64,000 nucleotides of DNA from contig NZ_CP108109.1 of the NCBI RefSeq assembly GCF_036199905.1, forward strand, positions 2,108,001 to 2,172,000. The letters are read 5' to 3'. Both the position numbers and the translations under genes were made by a program. This stretch comes from Streptomyces sp. NBC_00223. Lineage in GTDB: Bacteria > Actinomycetota > Actinomycetes > Streptomycetales > Streptomycetaceae. The notes below the pieces were generated by a model. The model was not told the DNA's origin, did not search any database, and worked only from the letters and a program-made list of their open reading frames with translations. This document shows, one piece after another, positions 16,462 to 25,024 of the stretch; positions within the stretch are counted from its first letter, which is position 1; each line of letters begins with the position of its first letter.

Positions 16462-18645
16462 ATGCGGCACACCACCGAGCCCCGACGGAACGCCGGTCCG
16501 GACCGCGAACAGGCCAAGCCCCGCGGCGCCGTCCGGACTCCCGGCACGCTCACCACCGGCATGGCCACCGCCGGACGCGGCAGGCCGCCGCAGGCGGGCG
16601 CGCTGGGTGCCCTGCAACGGTCGATCGGCAACGCGGCCGTCACGCGGATGGTCGCGTACGAGCGGAACCGGCGCGGCGCCGACCACGCCGCCGTGCAGCG
16701 CTCCGGGGGCGGCGGGACGGACCGGCCCGACGCCGTACGGGAGGCCGCGCGAACGGCCGAGCGCGGCGGCGGCCGGCTGCCGGGCGGTGTGCGCCGGACC
16801 ATGGAGAACGCCTTCGGCACCAAGCTCGACCACATCAGGGTCTCGGTCGACGAGCAGGCCGCCGCGGGCATCGACGCCAAGGCGTACACCGTCGGCGACA
16901 CCATCGTCGTCCGGAACGCGAGCGTCCTGCGCGATGTCGAGACGATGGCCCACGAGATCCACCACACCACCCAGCGCGGCGCCCCCGCCGGCCTCAGCGA
17001 CCCCGGCGACAGGTGGGAGCGCGAGGCGTCCGACGTCGGCGCCCGGGTCGCCCGCGGCGAGAGTGTCCAGCGCTCCGCCAGCGACGGCGAGGAGCACGAC
17101 GGCACCGCGCACCGCGCGGCGGTCCAGCGCCGCGTCGGCTTCGAGTTCGAGTCGCAGTGGCGGGTGCGCGACCACACCGGCCTCGACGACGAGGACGAGC
17201 AGAGGTACCAGGACGAGGTCTCCCGGCGTGACGGCATGCTCGGCGTGCAGATCCTCCTGACCATGGCCCGCCTGCAATTCCGTGATCTGCTGGACGAGAC
17301 CGAACTGGCCAGGCCCGGCGACGAGCTGAGGAACGAGTGGCTCACCGCCCTGCCGAGGACCCGGCCGACCGACCCTCCGCGGTTCGCGGCCACCGACGCG
17401 GGCAGGGCGCGGCTCGAACGGGCGCGGCAGGAGAAGCCCGCCGAGTACGCGCGGCACAAGGAGGAAGCCGCCCTGCCGTTGCTGGGCAACGGCGAGATCC
17501 GGGAGACCCCCATCCGCGGCCGTGACGTCCCGAAGATGGGTACCGTCGGCCGGGGCACCGGTTACCGGCTCACCTCGGACGTCAGCCCGACGGGCGGCTC
17601 GGCCCTGGAGTGGGTGACCGATCCGCTCAGCACGAGGGACGAACTCCTCCAGGTGATGGGCGAGATCACCCGGGTCTCGAATGCCCTGGACGCCCGGAAG
17701 GACCAGGAGTCCTTCCCGCTCCAGGAGGTGGTGCTCGGGGGCTTCACGGCGGACCCCGGGATCATGGTGTTCCCGCTGAGCGGTGAGATCATCTACGCAC
17801 CGCAGATGACCGGCGGTTTCAAGCTGGACGAGCTGCCCCGGCTGTGGAAGTACCTCAACGTGCCGGCCACGCGTCCCTGGAACTCCACGGGCTCCGCCTT
17901 CGAGCAGCGCAAGGAGGCCAAGGCGGACCTGCACCAGGACGGCCTGCGTGTGGTCGACACCGTCCGTCAGCAGGCCGAGTCGCAGGCCAGGAACCTCGGC
18001 AAGGAGATCACCGGTGGCGCCTCCACGGACGCGCTGGTCGGTCTGACCACCCTGGTCGGCAGCTACCTGGCGTACGGCGACGAACTGCCGGCCAGGGCGA
18101 ACTCGAAGTCGATCGCGGGCGGTCTGATGTCCCGCACGTCCTTCGCCCACAACTTCACGCTGCTGCCCCTTCCGCTCCGGGTCCACTTCCGCGCGCACCC
18201 GGACGAGTTCGCCGCGTTCGTCCTGAGGGCGGCCGGCTTCGACCCGGCCGACCGGCAGGCCCGGGTGTACCCCAACACCGTCGAGCACGGGGACGCCGGT
18301 CAGCGCAGCGAGGCTGCGATCCCGCTGACCCGGTACCAGTGGCTGGTGGGCATGCCGGCCGGCAAGGATCTGCTGCGGAACTACAAGCACCTGAACGAGG
18401 TGGAGAAGGCCGAGGTCGACAAGGAGGACTGGGCGCACATCCACGGCTCCCTCGGCGCGCTGGGTTCGGTGGACGACCGGGTGGGCGGGCCCGGCAAGGA
18501 GGAGGTCGCCCTCGTTGCCGAGCTGCGCCGGATGAAGGACAGCCTGCGCACCGCGGACCTCATGCCGCTCGCGCTCACCGCCTTCGAACTGGTCCAGCGG
18601 CTGAACGAGGGCAGGTCGATCAAGTACGAGAAGGAGAGGCGGTAG
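16462..18645 (+). CDS. DUF4157 (eCIS-associated) protein with large C-terminal domain, candidate CIS effector
   Basis: 727 aa, ATG. N-terminus: disordered, with GALQRSIGNAAVTRM; then the DUF4157 region with LPGGVRRTMENAFGTKLDHI and zincin-type METMAHEIHHTT (HEIHH at about residue 163). Three VQR tripeptides flank it, as in the large protein at 5422. From about residue 225 an unassigned domain begins: VGFEFESQWRVRDH, later GSALEWVTDPLSTRDELLQ, MTGGFKLDELPRLWKYL, SRTSFAHNFTLLPLP. The GFEFE and 'EWVTDPL' pair resembles the glutamate motifs of amidoligase/GCS-fold enzymes, but this is inference. DUF4157 proteins are the commonest cargo marker of extracellular and Streptomyces CIS. Confidence 0.82.
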   Translation: MRHTTEPRRNAGPDREQAKPRGAVRTPGTLTTGMATAGRGRPPQAGALGALQRSIGNAAVTRMVAYERNRRGADHAAVQRSGGGGTDRPDAVREAARTAERGGGRLPGGVRRTMENAFGTKLDHIRVSVDEQAAAGIDAKAYTVGDTIVVRNASVLRDVETMAHEIHHTTQRGAPAGLSDPGDRWEREASDVGARVARGESVQRSASDGEEHDGTAHRAAVQRRVGFEFESQWRVRDHTGLDDEDEQRYQDEVSRRDGMLGVQILLTMARLQFRDLLDETELARPGDELRNEWLTALPRTRPTDPPRFAATDAGRARLERARQEKPAEYARHKEEAALPLLGNGEIRETPIRGRDVPKMGTVGRGTGYRLTSDVSPTGGSALEWVTDPLSTRDELLQVMGEITRVSNALDARKDQESFPLQEVVLGGFTADPGIMVFPLSGEIIYAPQMTGGFKLDELPRLWKYLNVPATRPWNSTGSAFEQRKEAKADLHQDGLRVVDTVRQQAESQARNLGKEITGGASTDALVGLTTLVGSYLAYGDELPARANSKSIAGGLMSRTSFAHNFTLLPLPLRVHFRAHPDEFAAFVLRAAGFDPADRQARVYPNTVEHGDAGQRSEAAIPLTRYQWLVGMPAGKDLLRNYKHLNEVEKAEVDKEDWAHIHGSLGALGSVDDRVGGPGKEEVALVAELRRMKDSLRTADLMPLALTAFELVQRLNEGRSIKYEKERR

Positions 18646-18667
18646 CGCCGGCTGTCCAGGGGGCAGC

Positions 18668-18693
18668 ACCGGAGTGATCGACCGGAGTGATCA
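18668..18693 (+). repeat. 13-bp tandem duplication in the convergent spacer
   Basis: ACCGGAGTGATC(G/A) twice in tandem, just after the DUF4157 gene. Possibly trivial. Confidence 0.7.
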
Positions 18694-18776
18694 GTACGCC
18701 GCCCGCGTCCGCCGCGGCACGAGCACCGCCGCCGCCCTCACCGTCCCGGCTCCGCGCACGATCGACCGGGCGAGCT

Positions 18777-19295
18777 CTAGGAGACGTACTCGTACCCCGA
18801 CCACACGCTGCCGCCGCGCCACGCCGTGCCGTCCGTCACGTACGCGTAGGCCAGGGTGCCGTAGTAGCCCGCGCCGCAGGACGCGGCGCCGCCGTAGTTG
18901 TAGACCTGGCTCGGTCCGTAGGGGCCGCCGGTGTCGCCTCCGCTGACGCCGGTCGGGCCGTACAGCCAGTCCGTGCTGCGGCACACCACCCAGGCGGAGC
19001 CGTTCCACCGCTCCACGTCGAGCCGCACCGCGGCCGCATTGCCCGACTTGGTCAGGCCGCCGACGCAGCCGGTGCCCAGCGCGTAGGTGTTCGCGTAGGC
19101 CAGATTGCCGGAGAACACATTGGGCTGGGCGTGGTCGATGCCCGCGGAGCCCTGCACGCACAGTCCGGACACGCTGTAGACCGTGACGTTCGAGCCCCAC
19201 GTCCACGCGTACGCCGACTGGTTCATGGTCAGCGCGAAAAGTAACGCCACGACCGCACAGAGGGCCGACTTGAGGAACAGCCTGGATACCACCAT
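18777..19295 (-). CDS. Secreted protein of unknown function (172 aa)
   Basis: Start chosen at the ATG with AGGAG about 10 bp upstream; the frame extends further but the signal peptide fixes the start. Residues 1-32 form a signal peptide (LFLKSALCAVVALLFALTMN, cleavage after AYA). The mature part is rich in Tyr, Trp, Gly and contains four or more Cys (e.g. CVQGSAG, GTGCVGGLT, WVVCRSTDW, AASCGAGYYG), so disulphides are likely. Beta-rich, no known motif. Convergent with the DUF4157 gene, with its own promoter region. Confidence 0.75.
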   Translation of the reverse strand: MVVSRLFLKSALCAVVALLFALTMNQSAYAWTWGSNVTVYSVSGLCVQGSAGIDHAQPNVFSGNLAYANTYALGTGCVGGLTKSGNAAAVRLDVERWNGSAWVVCRSTDWLYGPTGVSGGDTGGPYGPSQVYNYGGAASCGAGYYGTLAYAYVTDGTAWRGGSVWSGYEYVS

Positions 19296-19716
19296 GGTCT
19301 TTTCTCCTGCCTGCGTGAGCCTGTCCGGCCGTAAGGGCTCACGCGGCCTCCCACACGCCACCGTGCCCGTACCCGTGCCGGATACTTCTGGAGGCTCCAC
19401 AGCGTGGCAGGCACAGCGGTACGGCCCGGGACGAACGCCGCAATCTACGCCGAAGAGCCGACCGGTCCGCCCGTAGGCGTCGTACCGCCCGTACTGCCCG
19501 GCCGCCCCAGTCCGGCCGCCGCAGTCCGGACATGCGGCGTTCACCTTGCGAAACCCAGGATTTCACGTCCGGTCGGTGCGCATTATGCCTCCAAAGGGAG
19601 CTTTGCGCCTATCATCATGTGGTAATCTGTTGACCAGCTCTTTACATTGCCTCGGGTCGGATCTGCCACCCGCAGCGCAAGGAACCGGTCGGCCACAGGG
19701 GAAGGGGGAACACGCC
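19296..19716. other. Divergent intergenic region
   Basis: About 420 bp between the minus-strand secreted gene and the small plus-strand ORF. Locally AT-richer around 19570-19640 (e.g. TTGACC at 19632), so promoters are likely here, but no box pair is convincing. Confidence 0.3.
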
Positions 19717-19869
19717 ATGAACCAGGACGTCTTCCCCGTGAGCACCCCCGTCGCCGGGACGGTCATCCCCTGGGCGGCCACACCGTACGTTCCCCGGGCT
19801 TCGCGTGTGGACAACGCGGCCCGGGACTCCGTTCCCGATACGGACACCGCCGCCGCACAAAGCTGCTGA
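19717..19869 (+). CDS. Possible small protein (50 aa)
   Basis: ATG at 19717 with GGGGAAGGGGG just upstream. Sequence MNQDVFPVSTPVAGTVIPWA and a polar, Asp/Thr-rich end finishing in QSC. No TM segment or signal peptide. It precedes the KhtT-like gene by 172 bp. A good ribosome site is the main support; the product is not recognised. Confidence 0.45.
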   Translation: MNQDVFPVSTPVAGTVIPWAATPYVPRASRVDNAARDSVPDTDTAAAQSC

Positions 19870-20041
19870 CAGCGCCCTGCTCTCTTCGAAGAGCAGCGGC
19901 GTCGGCACCGCGGCGCGCCCCGCACCCCACCTCTCGGCACAGACCACTGCGGATACGCAGGGCCGCAGCCACAGCTGCTTGACTCTGGTGATGACGCCTG
20001 TCATCGGCGTCCCCGTACCCGCGTCCCGATGGAGCACTCTG

Positions 20042-20533
20042 ATGGAGCACACCTCCCGCGCCCGCGCCCGCAAGACCCCCCTTCCCGGCATCGGCGCCCG
20101 CTATGACATGACCACCGAGTCCGGCCGGCATCTGTCGGTCGTCGTTCACCAGGACGGTCGGCGGTTCCTGGGATTCCACGACCCCGAGGACGACGACAGC
20201 TGCAAGGACGCGACCTCGCTGACCCCCCAGGAGGCCACCGAGCTGGGCGAGTTGCTGACACCCGACGCGGTGGCGCACCTCCAGCAGCACCTGGAGATCG
20301 ACCTCGTCACCGAGCACATCGCGATCACCAAGCGGTCGCCGTACGTCGGGCGGACGCTCGGTGCGACGCAGGCACGCACCCGGACCGGCGCCTCCATCGT
20401 CGCGGTGCTCCGCCGGACCTCCGCCGAGCCCTCACCCACGCCCGACTTCCGCTTCGCCGTCGGCGACACACTCGTGGTCGTCGGCACACGCGAGGGCGTC
20501 GACGCCGTCGCCGAGCTGATCACCGGAGGATAG
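20042..20533 (+). CDS. KhtT-like TrkA-C regulatory subunit of a K+/H+ antiporter
   Basis: 163 aa. N-terminal part LPGIGARYDMTTESGRHLSV and DDDSCKDATSLTPQEATELG; the C-terminal half (about 85-160) is a TrkA-C/RCK-C domain ending FAVGDTLVVVGTREGVDAVA. This is the layout of KhtT, which gates the KhtU antiporter in response to nucleotides/pH. It sits 6 bp before the antiporter gene. A near-duplicate ATGGAGCACNC occurs at 20029 but is out of frame. Confidence 0.85.
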   Translation: MEHTSRARARKTPLPGIGARYDMTTESGRHLSVVVHQDGRRFLGFHDPEDDDSCKDATSLTPQEATELGELLTPDAVAHLQQHLEIDLVTEHIAITKRSPYVGRTLGATQARTRTGASIVAVLRRTSAEPSPTPDFRFAVGDTLVVVGTREGVDAVAELITGG

Positions 20534-20539
20534 AAGGCC

Positions 20540-21763
20540 GTGCACAACACTTCCGACATGCTCATCGAACTCGGGGCGATCATCCTCGCCCTGGGTATCC
20601 TCGGCCGGCTCGCGGGACGGGTGGGCTTCTCCCCGATTCCGCTGTATCTCCTCGCGGGACTGGCCTTCGGCAAAGGCGGACTGATCCCGCTCCAGGCCAG
20701 CGAGGAATTCGTGGCCACCGGAGCGGAGATCGGCGTCGTGCTGCTCCTCCTCCTGCTCGGGCTGGAGTACACCGCCTCCGAACTCGTCACGAACCTCAAG
20801 ACGCAGTACCCGATCGGTGCCGTCGACTTCGTGTTCAACGCCGTGCCGGGCGCCGTCGCCGCGCTCCTGCTGGGCTGGGGTCCGGTGGCCGCCATCGCCC
20901 TGGCCGGTGTCACCTGGATCTCCTCGTCAGGGGTGATCGCCAAGGTCCTCGGCGACCTCGGCCGCCTCGGCAACCGCGAGACACCCCTCATCCTCGGCGT
21001 CCTGGTCCTGGAAGACCTGTCGATGGCCGTCTACCTGCCGATCCTCAGCGCCCTGCTCGCGGGCGTGAGCCTGGCCGGCGGCACGCTCACCCTGCTGATC
21101 TCCCTGGGCACCGTCAGCGTCGTCCTCTACGTCGCCCTGCGCCACGGCCGGCTGATCAGCCGTGCGGTCTCCTCCGACAATCCCGAGATGCTGCTCCTGG
21201 TCGTCCTCGGTCTGACACTCCTCGTGGCCGGCGTCGCCCAGCAGCTCCAGGTCTCCGCGGCCGTCGGCGCCTTCCTGGTCGGTATCGCGCTCTCGGGCGA
21301 GGTCGCCGAAGGAGCCCGCAACCTCCTCACCCCGCTGCGCGACCTGTTCGCCGCGGTCTTCTTCGTCTTCTTCGGGCTGAGCACCATCCCGGCCGACATC
21401 CCGCCCGTACTGGTCCCCGCCCTGATCCTGGCCGCGGTCACCACCGCGACGAAGATCGCCACCGGCTGGTTTGCCGCGCGCCGCGCCGGCATCAGATCCG
21501 CGGGCCGCTGGCGGGCGGGCGGCACGCTGGTCGCCCGCGGCGAATTCTCCATCGTCATCGCCGGCCTCACCGTCGCCGTCGAGCCCCGTATCGCCCCACT
21601 GGCCACCGCCTACGTACTGATCCTCGTTATCGTCGGCCCGCTCGCCGCCCGGTGGACCGAGCCGATCGTCCGCAGACTCTCCCGGCGCACCGGCGGCCCC
21701 ACCCCCGAACCCCCGGCGGCCCCCGCGCCCGAACCGGTCGACGCCGCCTCCGCCCACCCCTGA
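20540..21763 (+). CDS. CPA2-family cation:proton antiporter (KhtU-like)
   Basis: 407 aa, GTG start after GGAGG. About 11-12 hydrophobic segments; motifs GFSPIPLYLLAGLAFGKGGL, TWISSSGVIAKVLGDLGRLG, LVLEDLSMAVYLPIL (the ED ion-binding region) and VARGEFSIVIAGL are characteristic of CPA2 exchangers. It lacks a C-terminal RCK domain, which is supplied by the upstream KhtT-like gene. Likely exports K+ (or Na+) for pH homeostasis. Confidence 0.88.
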   Translation: MHNTSDMLIELGAIILALGILGRLAGRVGFSPIPLYLLAGLAFGKGGLIPLQASEEFVATGAEIGVVLLLLLLGLEYTASELVTNLKTQYPIGAVDFVFNAVPGAVAALLLGWGPVAAIALAGVTWISSSGVIAKVLGDLGRLGNRETPLILGVLVLEDLSMAVYLPILSALLAGVSLAGGTLTLLISLGTVSVVLYVALRHGRLISRAVSSDNPEMLLLVVLGLTLLVAGVAQQLQVSAAVGAFLVGIALSGEVAEGARNLLTPLRDLFAAVFFVFFGLSTIPADIPPVLVPALILAAVTTATKIATGWFAARRAGIRSAGRWRAGGTLVARGEFSIVIAGLTVAVEPRIAPLATAYVLILVIVGPLAARWTEPIVRRLSRRTGGPTPEPPAAPAPEPVDAASAHP

Positions 21764-21889
21764 GCGCAGGGCGCGCGGACGCCGGGGCCGCCGGCGGCCG
21801 CCGTGTCCGCGCGCGGGCGACCCCGCGCACGCTGAGACTCCCCGCCGAGACCGAGGGCCTCGGCCTGTTCACAGATCCCGGAGGCAGCA

Positions 21890-22954
21890 ATGGTTGCGAC
21901 GGAAATACCGCAGGAATTCCTCGACGGCTACGCCCGGATCCTGGCCGGGGCATCCAGCACCGGCCGCCGTCTCACTCGTGAGGAACTGCTGTCCCAGCGG
22001 GCGCTGGGAGCCAAGGCAGCCGTCGCGGGATACGGATGGCGTGCCCTCGTCCGCGGGCATCTCACGGCGGGAGGGGCCGGCTTCCCGGCCGCGGCGGCCC
22101 CGGACACCGTGCTGGCCGCCGCCGCGCAGGCATTCGACGCCTTTGCCGAGGGGTACGAGCGCGAGCAGCGGCTCGTCGTCCGCCGGGAGGAGGCCGCCCG
22201 GCGCGCGTTCGTCGAGGATCTCCTCCACGGTCCGGGCGACCTGGGAACCCTCGCCGAACGGGCCGAGCGGTTCGGACTGCGCGTGTCCAGGTCCTACGCG
22301 GTCGCGGTGGCGGAGGGACCGGGGCCCTACGAGGCCGCGGATCCCCGGTCCAGGGCGGTGGAGAGCGAGCTGTTCGCCCGTTTCGAGAGCCGCCGGCTCC
22401 TGCTCACGACCCACCGGGGCCGCCTGGTGTGCATCGCCCCGGGAGACCAGGACGACGTCCTGACCTATTTCGCCCGGCGCGCGCACGACACGGCCGACAG
22501 CGGCCGAGTCTTCATCAGCCGCCCCAGGCCGGGGCTCGGCGGCATCGCCCACGGCTACGAGGAGGCCCTCAGCGCCCTGGACATCGCCCAGCGCACGGGA
22601 ATGGCCGAACCGCTGCTCCGCGCGTCCGACATGCTGGTCTACACCGTCGTCCTGCGCGACCGGCAGGCGCTCGTGGACCTGGTGCACGCCACCCTCGGCC
22701 GGCTGGTCCAGGCCCGCGGGGGCCCGGGGCCGTACATCGACACTCTCGCCGCGTATTTCGGTACGGGGTGTGTGGCGGCGGAGACCGCGCGCCGCCTGTC
22801 GCTGAGTGTGCGGGCACTGACGTACCGGCTGGAACGCATCCACCGCCTCACCGGGTTCAATCCCGTCGACCCGCGGCACCGGTACACGCTTCAGACAGCG
22901 ACCCTCGGCGCGCGCCTGCTCGACTGGCCGGACCCCGGGGCCGCCGACCGCTGA
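21890..22954 (+). CDS. PucR/CdaR-type helix-turn-helix regulator
   Basis: 354 aa, ATG after GGAGGCAGCA. Central GGDEF-like/PucR linker (about 130-240) and C-terminal HTH_30 region: YFGTGCVAAETARRLSLSVR, ALTYRLERIHRLTGFNP, typical of PucR-type regulators. Lone gene between the antiporter and the convergent sensor kinase; its target is not evident. Confidence 0.85.
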   Translation: MVATEIPQEFLDGYARILAGASSTGRRLTREELLSQRALGAKAAVAGYGWRALVRGHLTAGGAGFPAAAAPDTVLAAAAQAFDAFAEGYEREQRLVVRREEAARRAFVEDLLHGPGDLGTLAERAERFGLRVSRSYAVAVAEGPGPYEAADPRSRAVESELFARFESRRLLLTTHRGRLVCIAPGDQDDVLTYFARRAHDTADSGRVFISRPRPGLGGIAHGYEEALSALDIAQRTGMAEPLLRASDMLVYTVVLRDRQALVDLVHATLGRLVQARGGPGPYIDTLAAYFGTGCVAAETARRLSLSVRALTYRLERIHRLTGFNPVDPRHRYTLQTATLGARLLDWPDPGAADR

Positions 22955-22994
22955 ACGCCGCGGCGGCCCCACCGACGTCGACGGCCGGTCCCTG

Positions 22995-24245
22995 TCACCG
23001 GTGGCCGGCGTCGGCCGCCGGGGAGTGCGGCTCCGCGTCGACCCGATGGTGCGGGCCGGGCAGGCGTACGGTCACTTCCAGCCCGTTGGGTCGCAGCGGC
23101 GTTGCCGTGAGTGTGCCGTCGTGGGCGCGCACGATCGACTGGACGATGGCGAGTCCCAGGCCGTGCCCGCCCGGACGGGCCGTCCGGCTCTCCTTGCGGG
23201 TGTCGAGGCGATGGAACGGTTCGAAGGCGCGATCGACCTCGTCCTGACCGAGTTCCGGCCCGGTGTTGCGTACCCGGATACTCGCCTCGCCGCTGTCCGT
23301 CTCCGCCACGCCGACTGTCACCGTGCCGCCGCGGTGGTTGTGCCTGATGGCGTTGTCCACGAGATTGCGCATGAGCTGCCTCAGCAGGACCGAGTCACCC
23401 CACACCGTGGACCGGCCCCGGGGCTCCGCGACGGTGACCCCGGCCTGCTCGGCCTGCGGCCGTGACTGCACCCACAGCTCGTGTGCCAGGGAGCCGAGGT
23501 CGGCCTCCTCGTGCGCGATCGCGCCGTGATCGGCCCGCGCCAGCGTCAGCAACGCCTCGGTGATCTCGGTGGAGCGCTGGTTGAGCGCGAGCAACTGAGG
23601 CCCGGCGATCCGCAGTTGCTCCGGGTCGGGCACGGCGAGAGTGACCTGCAAGATGGTCCGCATGCTCGCCAGCGGGGTGCGCAATTCATGCGAGGCGTTG
23701 GCCGCGAAGCGGCGCTGGGCCTGGAACGCCTGCTCCAGACGGCGCAGCATCGCGTTGAACGTCTCCGCGAGCTCTCTGATCTCGTCCCGCGGCCCGTCGA
23801 GGGGAATGCGCTCGTGCAACGTGGAGTCGGCGATGCCCTGCGCGGTGGAGGTGATCTTCTGGAGGGGAGCCAGCATCCGGCCGGCCACGACCCAGCCGAC
23901 GAGCAGGACGATCACCATGAGGACGAGCAGCGCCACGGCGCTGAAGAGGACAAGCGCCTGGAGGAAGTCGGCCTTGGAACTCACCTCGAACGCCAGCAGT
24001 CCCGGACTGGTGGGCTTGGCGAACGCTCCCGCACCGGAGGCATGGCTGTCGGCCCCGCAGAGGGCGGCCCCGCACTTCGTCACGGAGATCGTGCTGGTCA
24101 GCGTCGGGGAGTAGCTCGGGCCGTACATCATGAACAGGTACAGCAACCCGATCATGGCCGCGGCCGACGCCGCGAACAGCCCGCCGTAGGTGAGGGTGAG
24201 CCGCGTGCGGATCGTCAGCCGCGCGTGGGTGGCGGCGGCCCTCAC
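22995..24245 (-). CDS. Sensor histidine kinase (two TM, HAMP)
   Basis: 416 aa, GTG overlapping the regulator stop by 4 bp. TM1 about 17-39, extracytoplasmic loop with two Cys (VTKCGAALCGAD), TM2 about 98-120, HAMP, H-box RRFAANASHELRTPLASM (His about 190), N-box RNLVDNAIRHNH, G-box GGHGLGLAIV. Likely senses envelope stress or a peptide and controls the adjacent MacAB-like exporter. The Cys pair in the sensor loop may form a disulphide. Confidence 0.92.
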   Translation of the reverse strand: MRAAATHARLTIRTRLTLTYGGLFAASAAAMIGLLYLFMMYGPSYSPTLTSTISVTKCGAALCGADSHASGAGAFAKPTSPGLLAFEVSSKADFLQALVLFSAVALLVLMVIVLLVGWVVAGRMLAPLQKITSTAQGIADSTLHERIPLDGPRDEIRELAETFNAMLRRLEQAFQAQRRFAANASHELRTPLASMRTILQVTLAVPDPEQLRIAGPQLLALNQRSTEITEALLTLARADHGAIAHEEADLGSLAHELWVQSRPQAEQAGVTVAEPRGRSTVWGDSVLLRQLMRNLVDNAIRHNHRGGTVTVGVAETDSGEASIRVRNTGPELGQDEVDRAFEPFHRLDTRKESRTARPGGHGLGLAIVQSIVRAHDGTLTATPLRPNGLEVTVRLPGPHHRVDAEPHSPAADAGHR

Positions 24246-24907
24246 GAGAGCCGCCGCAGGTAGTAGCCGGCGCCGGGTCTGGTGTGGAGGAGCGCGGGAT
24301 CACCGAGCTTGCGGCGCAGGGTGGAGACGGTGACGCGGACGGCCTGGGTGAACGGGTCCGCGTGCTGGTCCCACGCCTTTTCCAGCAGCGTCTCGGCACT
24401 GACCACACCGCCCTGCGCGGCCATCAGGACGTGGAGCACGGCGAACTCCTTCCGGGTCAGGCGCAGATACCGGCCGTCGCGGTAGGTCTCACGGCGGAAC
24501 GGGTCCAGTCGCAGGCCCGCCCACTCCAGTACCGGCGGGGGCGGCGTCCCCGACCTGCGGTGCAGCGCGTGCAGCCGCGCGACCAGCTCGGGAAAGTCGA
24601 ACGGCTTGGGGAGGTAGTCGTCCGCGCCCAGCCGCAGCCCGTCGACGCGGTCGTCGAGCGAGGCGGCCGCGGTGAGCATCAGGACGCGTACGGTGCTGTG
24701 CTCGGCGGTGATGACACGGCACACCTCGTCACCGTGGATGCCGGGCAGGTCGCGGTCCAGGACCACCACGTCGTAGTCGTGCCACTGGAGCTGCTCAAGG
24801 GCGGTCTCCCCGTCGGGCGCGTGGTCGACGGCCATGGCCTCCCGGCGCAGACCGGTCACCAGGGCCTGGGCCATGAACTGCTCGTCCTCGACAATCAGCA
24901 CGCGCAC
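24242..24907 (-). CDS. OmpR-family response regulator
   Basis: 221 aa from GTG 24907. An ATG lies five codons upstream, but the Shine-Dalgarno GGAAGGAG falls inside those codons, so the start is VRVLIVEDEQ. Receiver with EDE acidic pocket, phospho-Asp in VVVLDRDLPG, Lys in LPKPFDF; C-terminal winged helix with RLTRKEFAVLHVLMA and VRVTVSTLRRKLG. Cotranscribed with the kinase and probably with the ABC genes 100 bp upstream. Confidence 0.93.
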   Translation of the reverse strand: MRVLIVEDEQFMAQALVTGLRREAMAVDHAPDGETALEQLQWHDYDVVVLDRDLPGIHGDEVCRVITAEHSTVRVLMLTAAASLDDRVDGLRLGADDYLPKPFDFPELVARLHALHRRSGTPPPPVLEWAGLRLDPFRRETYRDGRYLRLTRKEFAVLHVLMAAQGGVVSAETLLEKAWDQHADPFTQAVRVTVSTLRRKLGDPALLHTRPGAGYYLRRLS

Positions 24908-25024
24908 GCGCTCTCCTTCCATCGGCTTTCGCCCCGCGTGCCCCCACGTACGCGGAAGGTGCCGGACGGCGGGCGCGGGTCCTGTGACATCCGGTGCCCG
25001 CCGGGAAGCGACAGGCGCGTCGGA

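Noticed and set aside
19717..19869. Leader peptide or RiPP precursor upstream of khtT
   Set aside because: No modification enzyme nearby and no core-like Cys/Ser/Thr pattern; left as a possible small protein.
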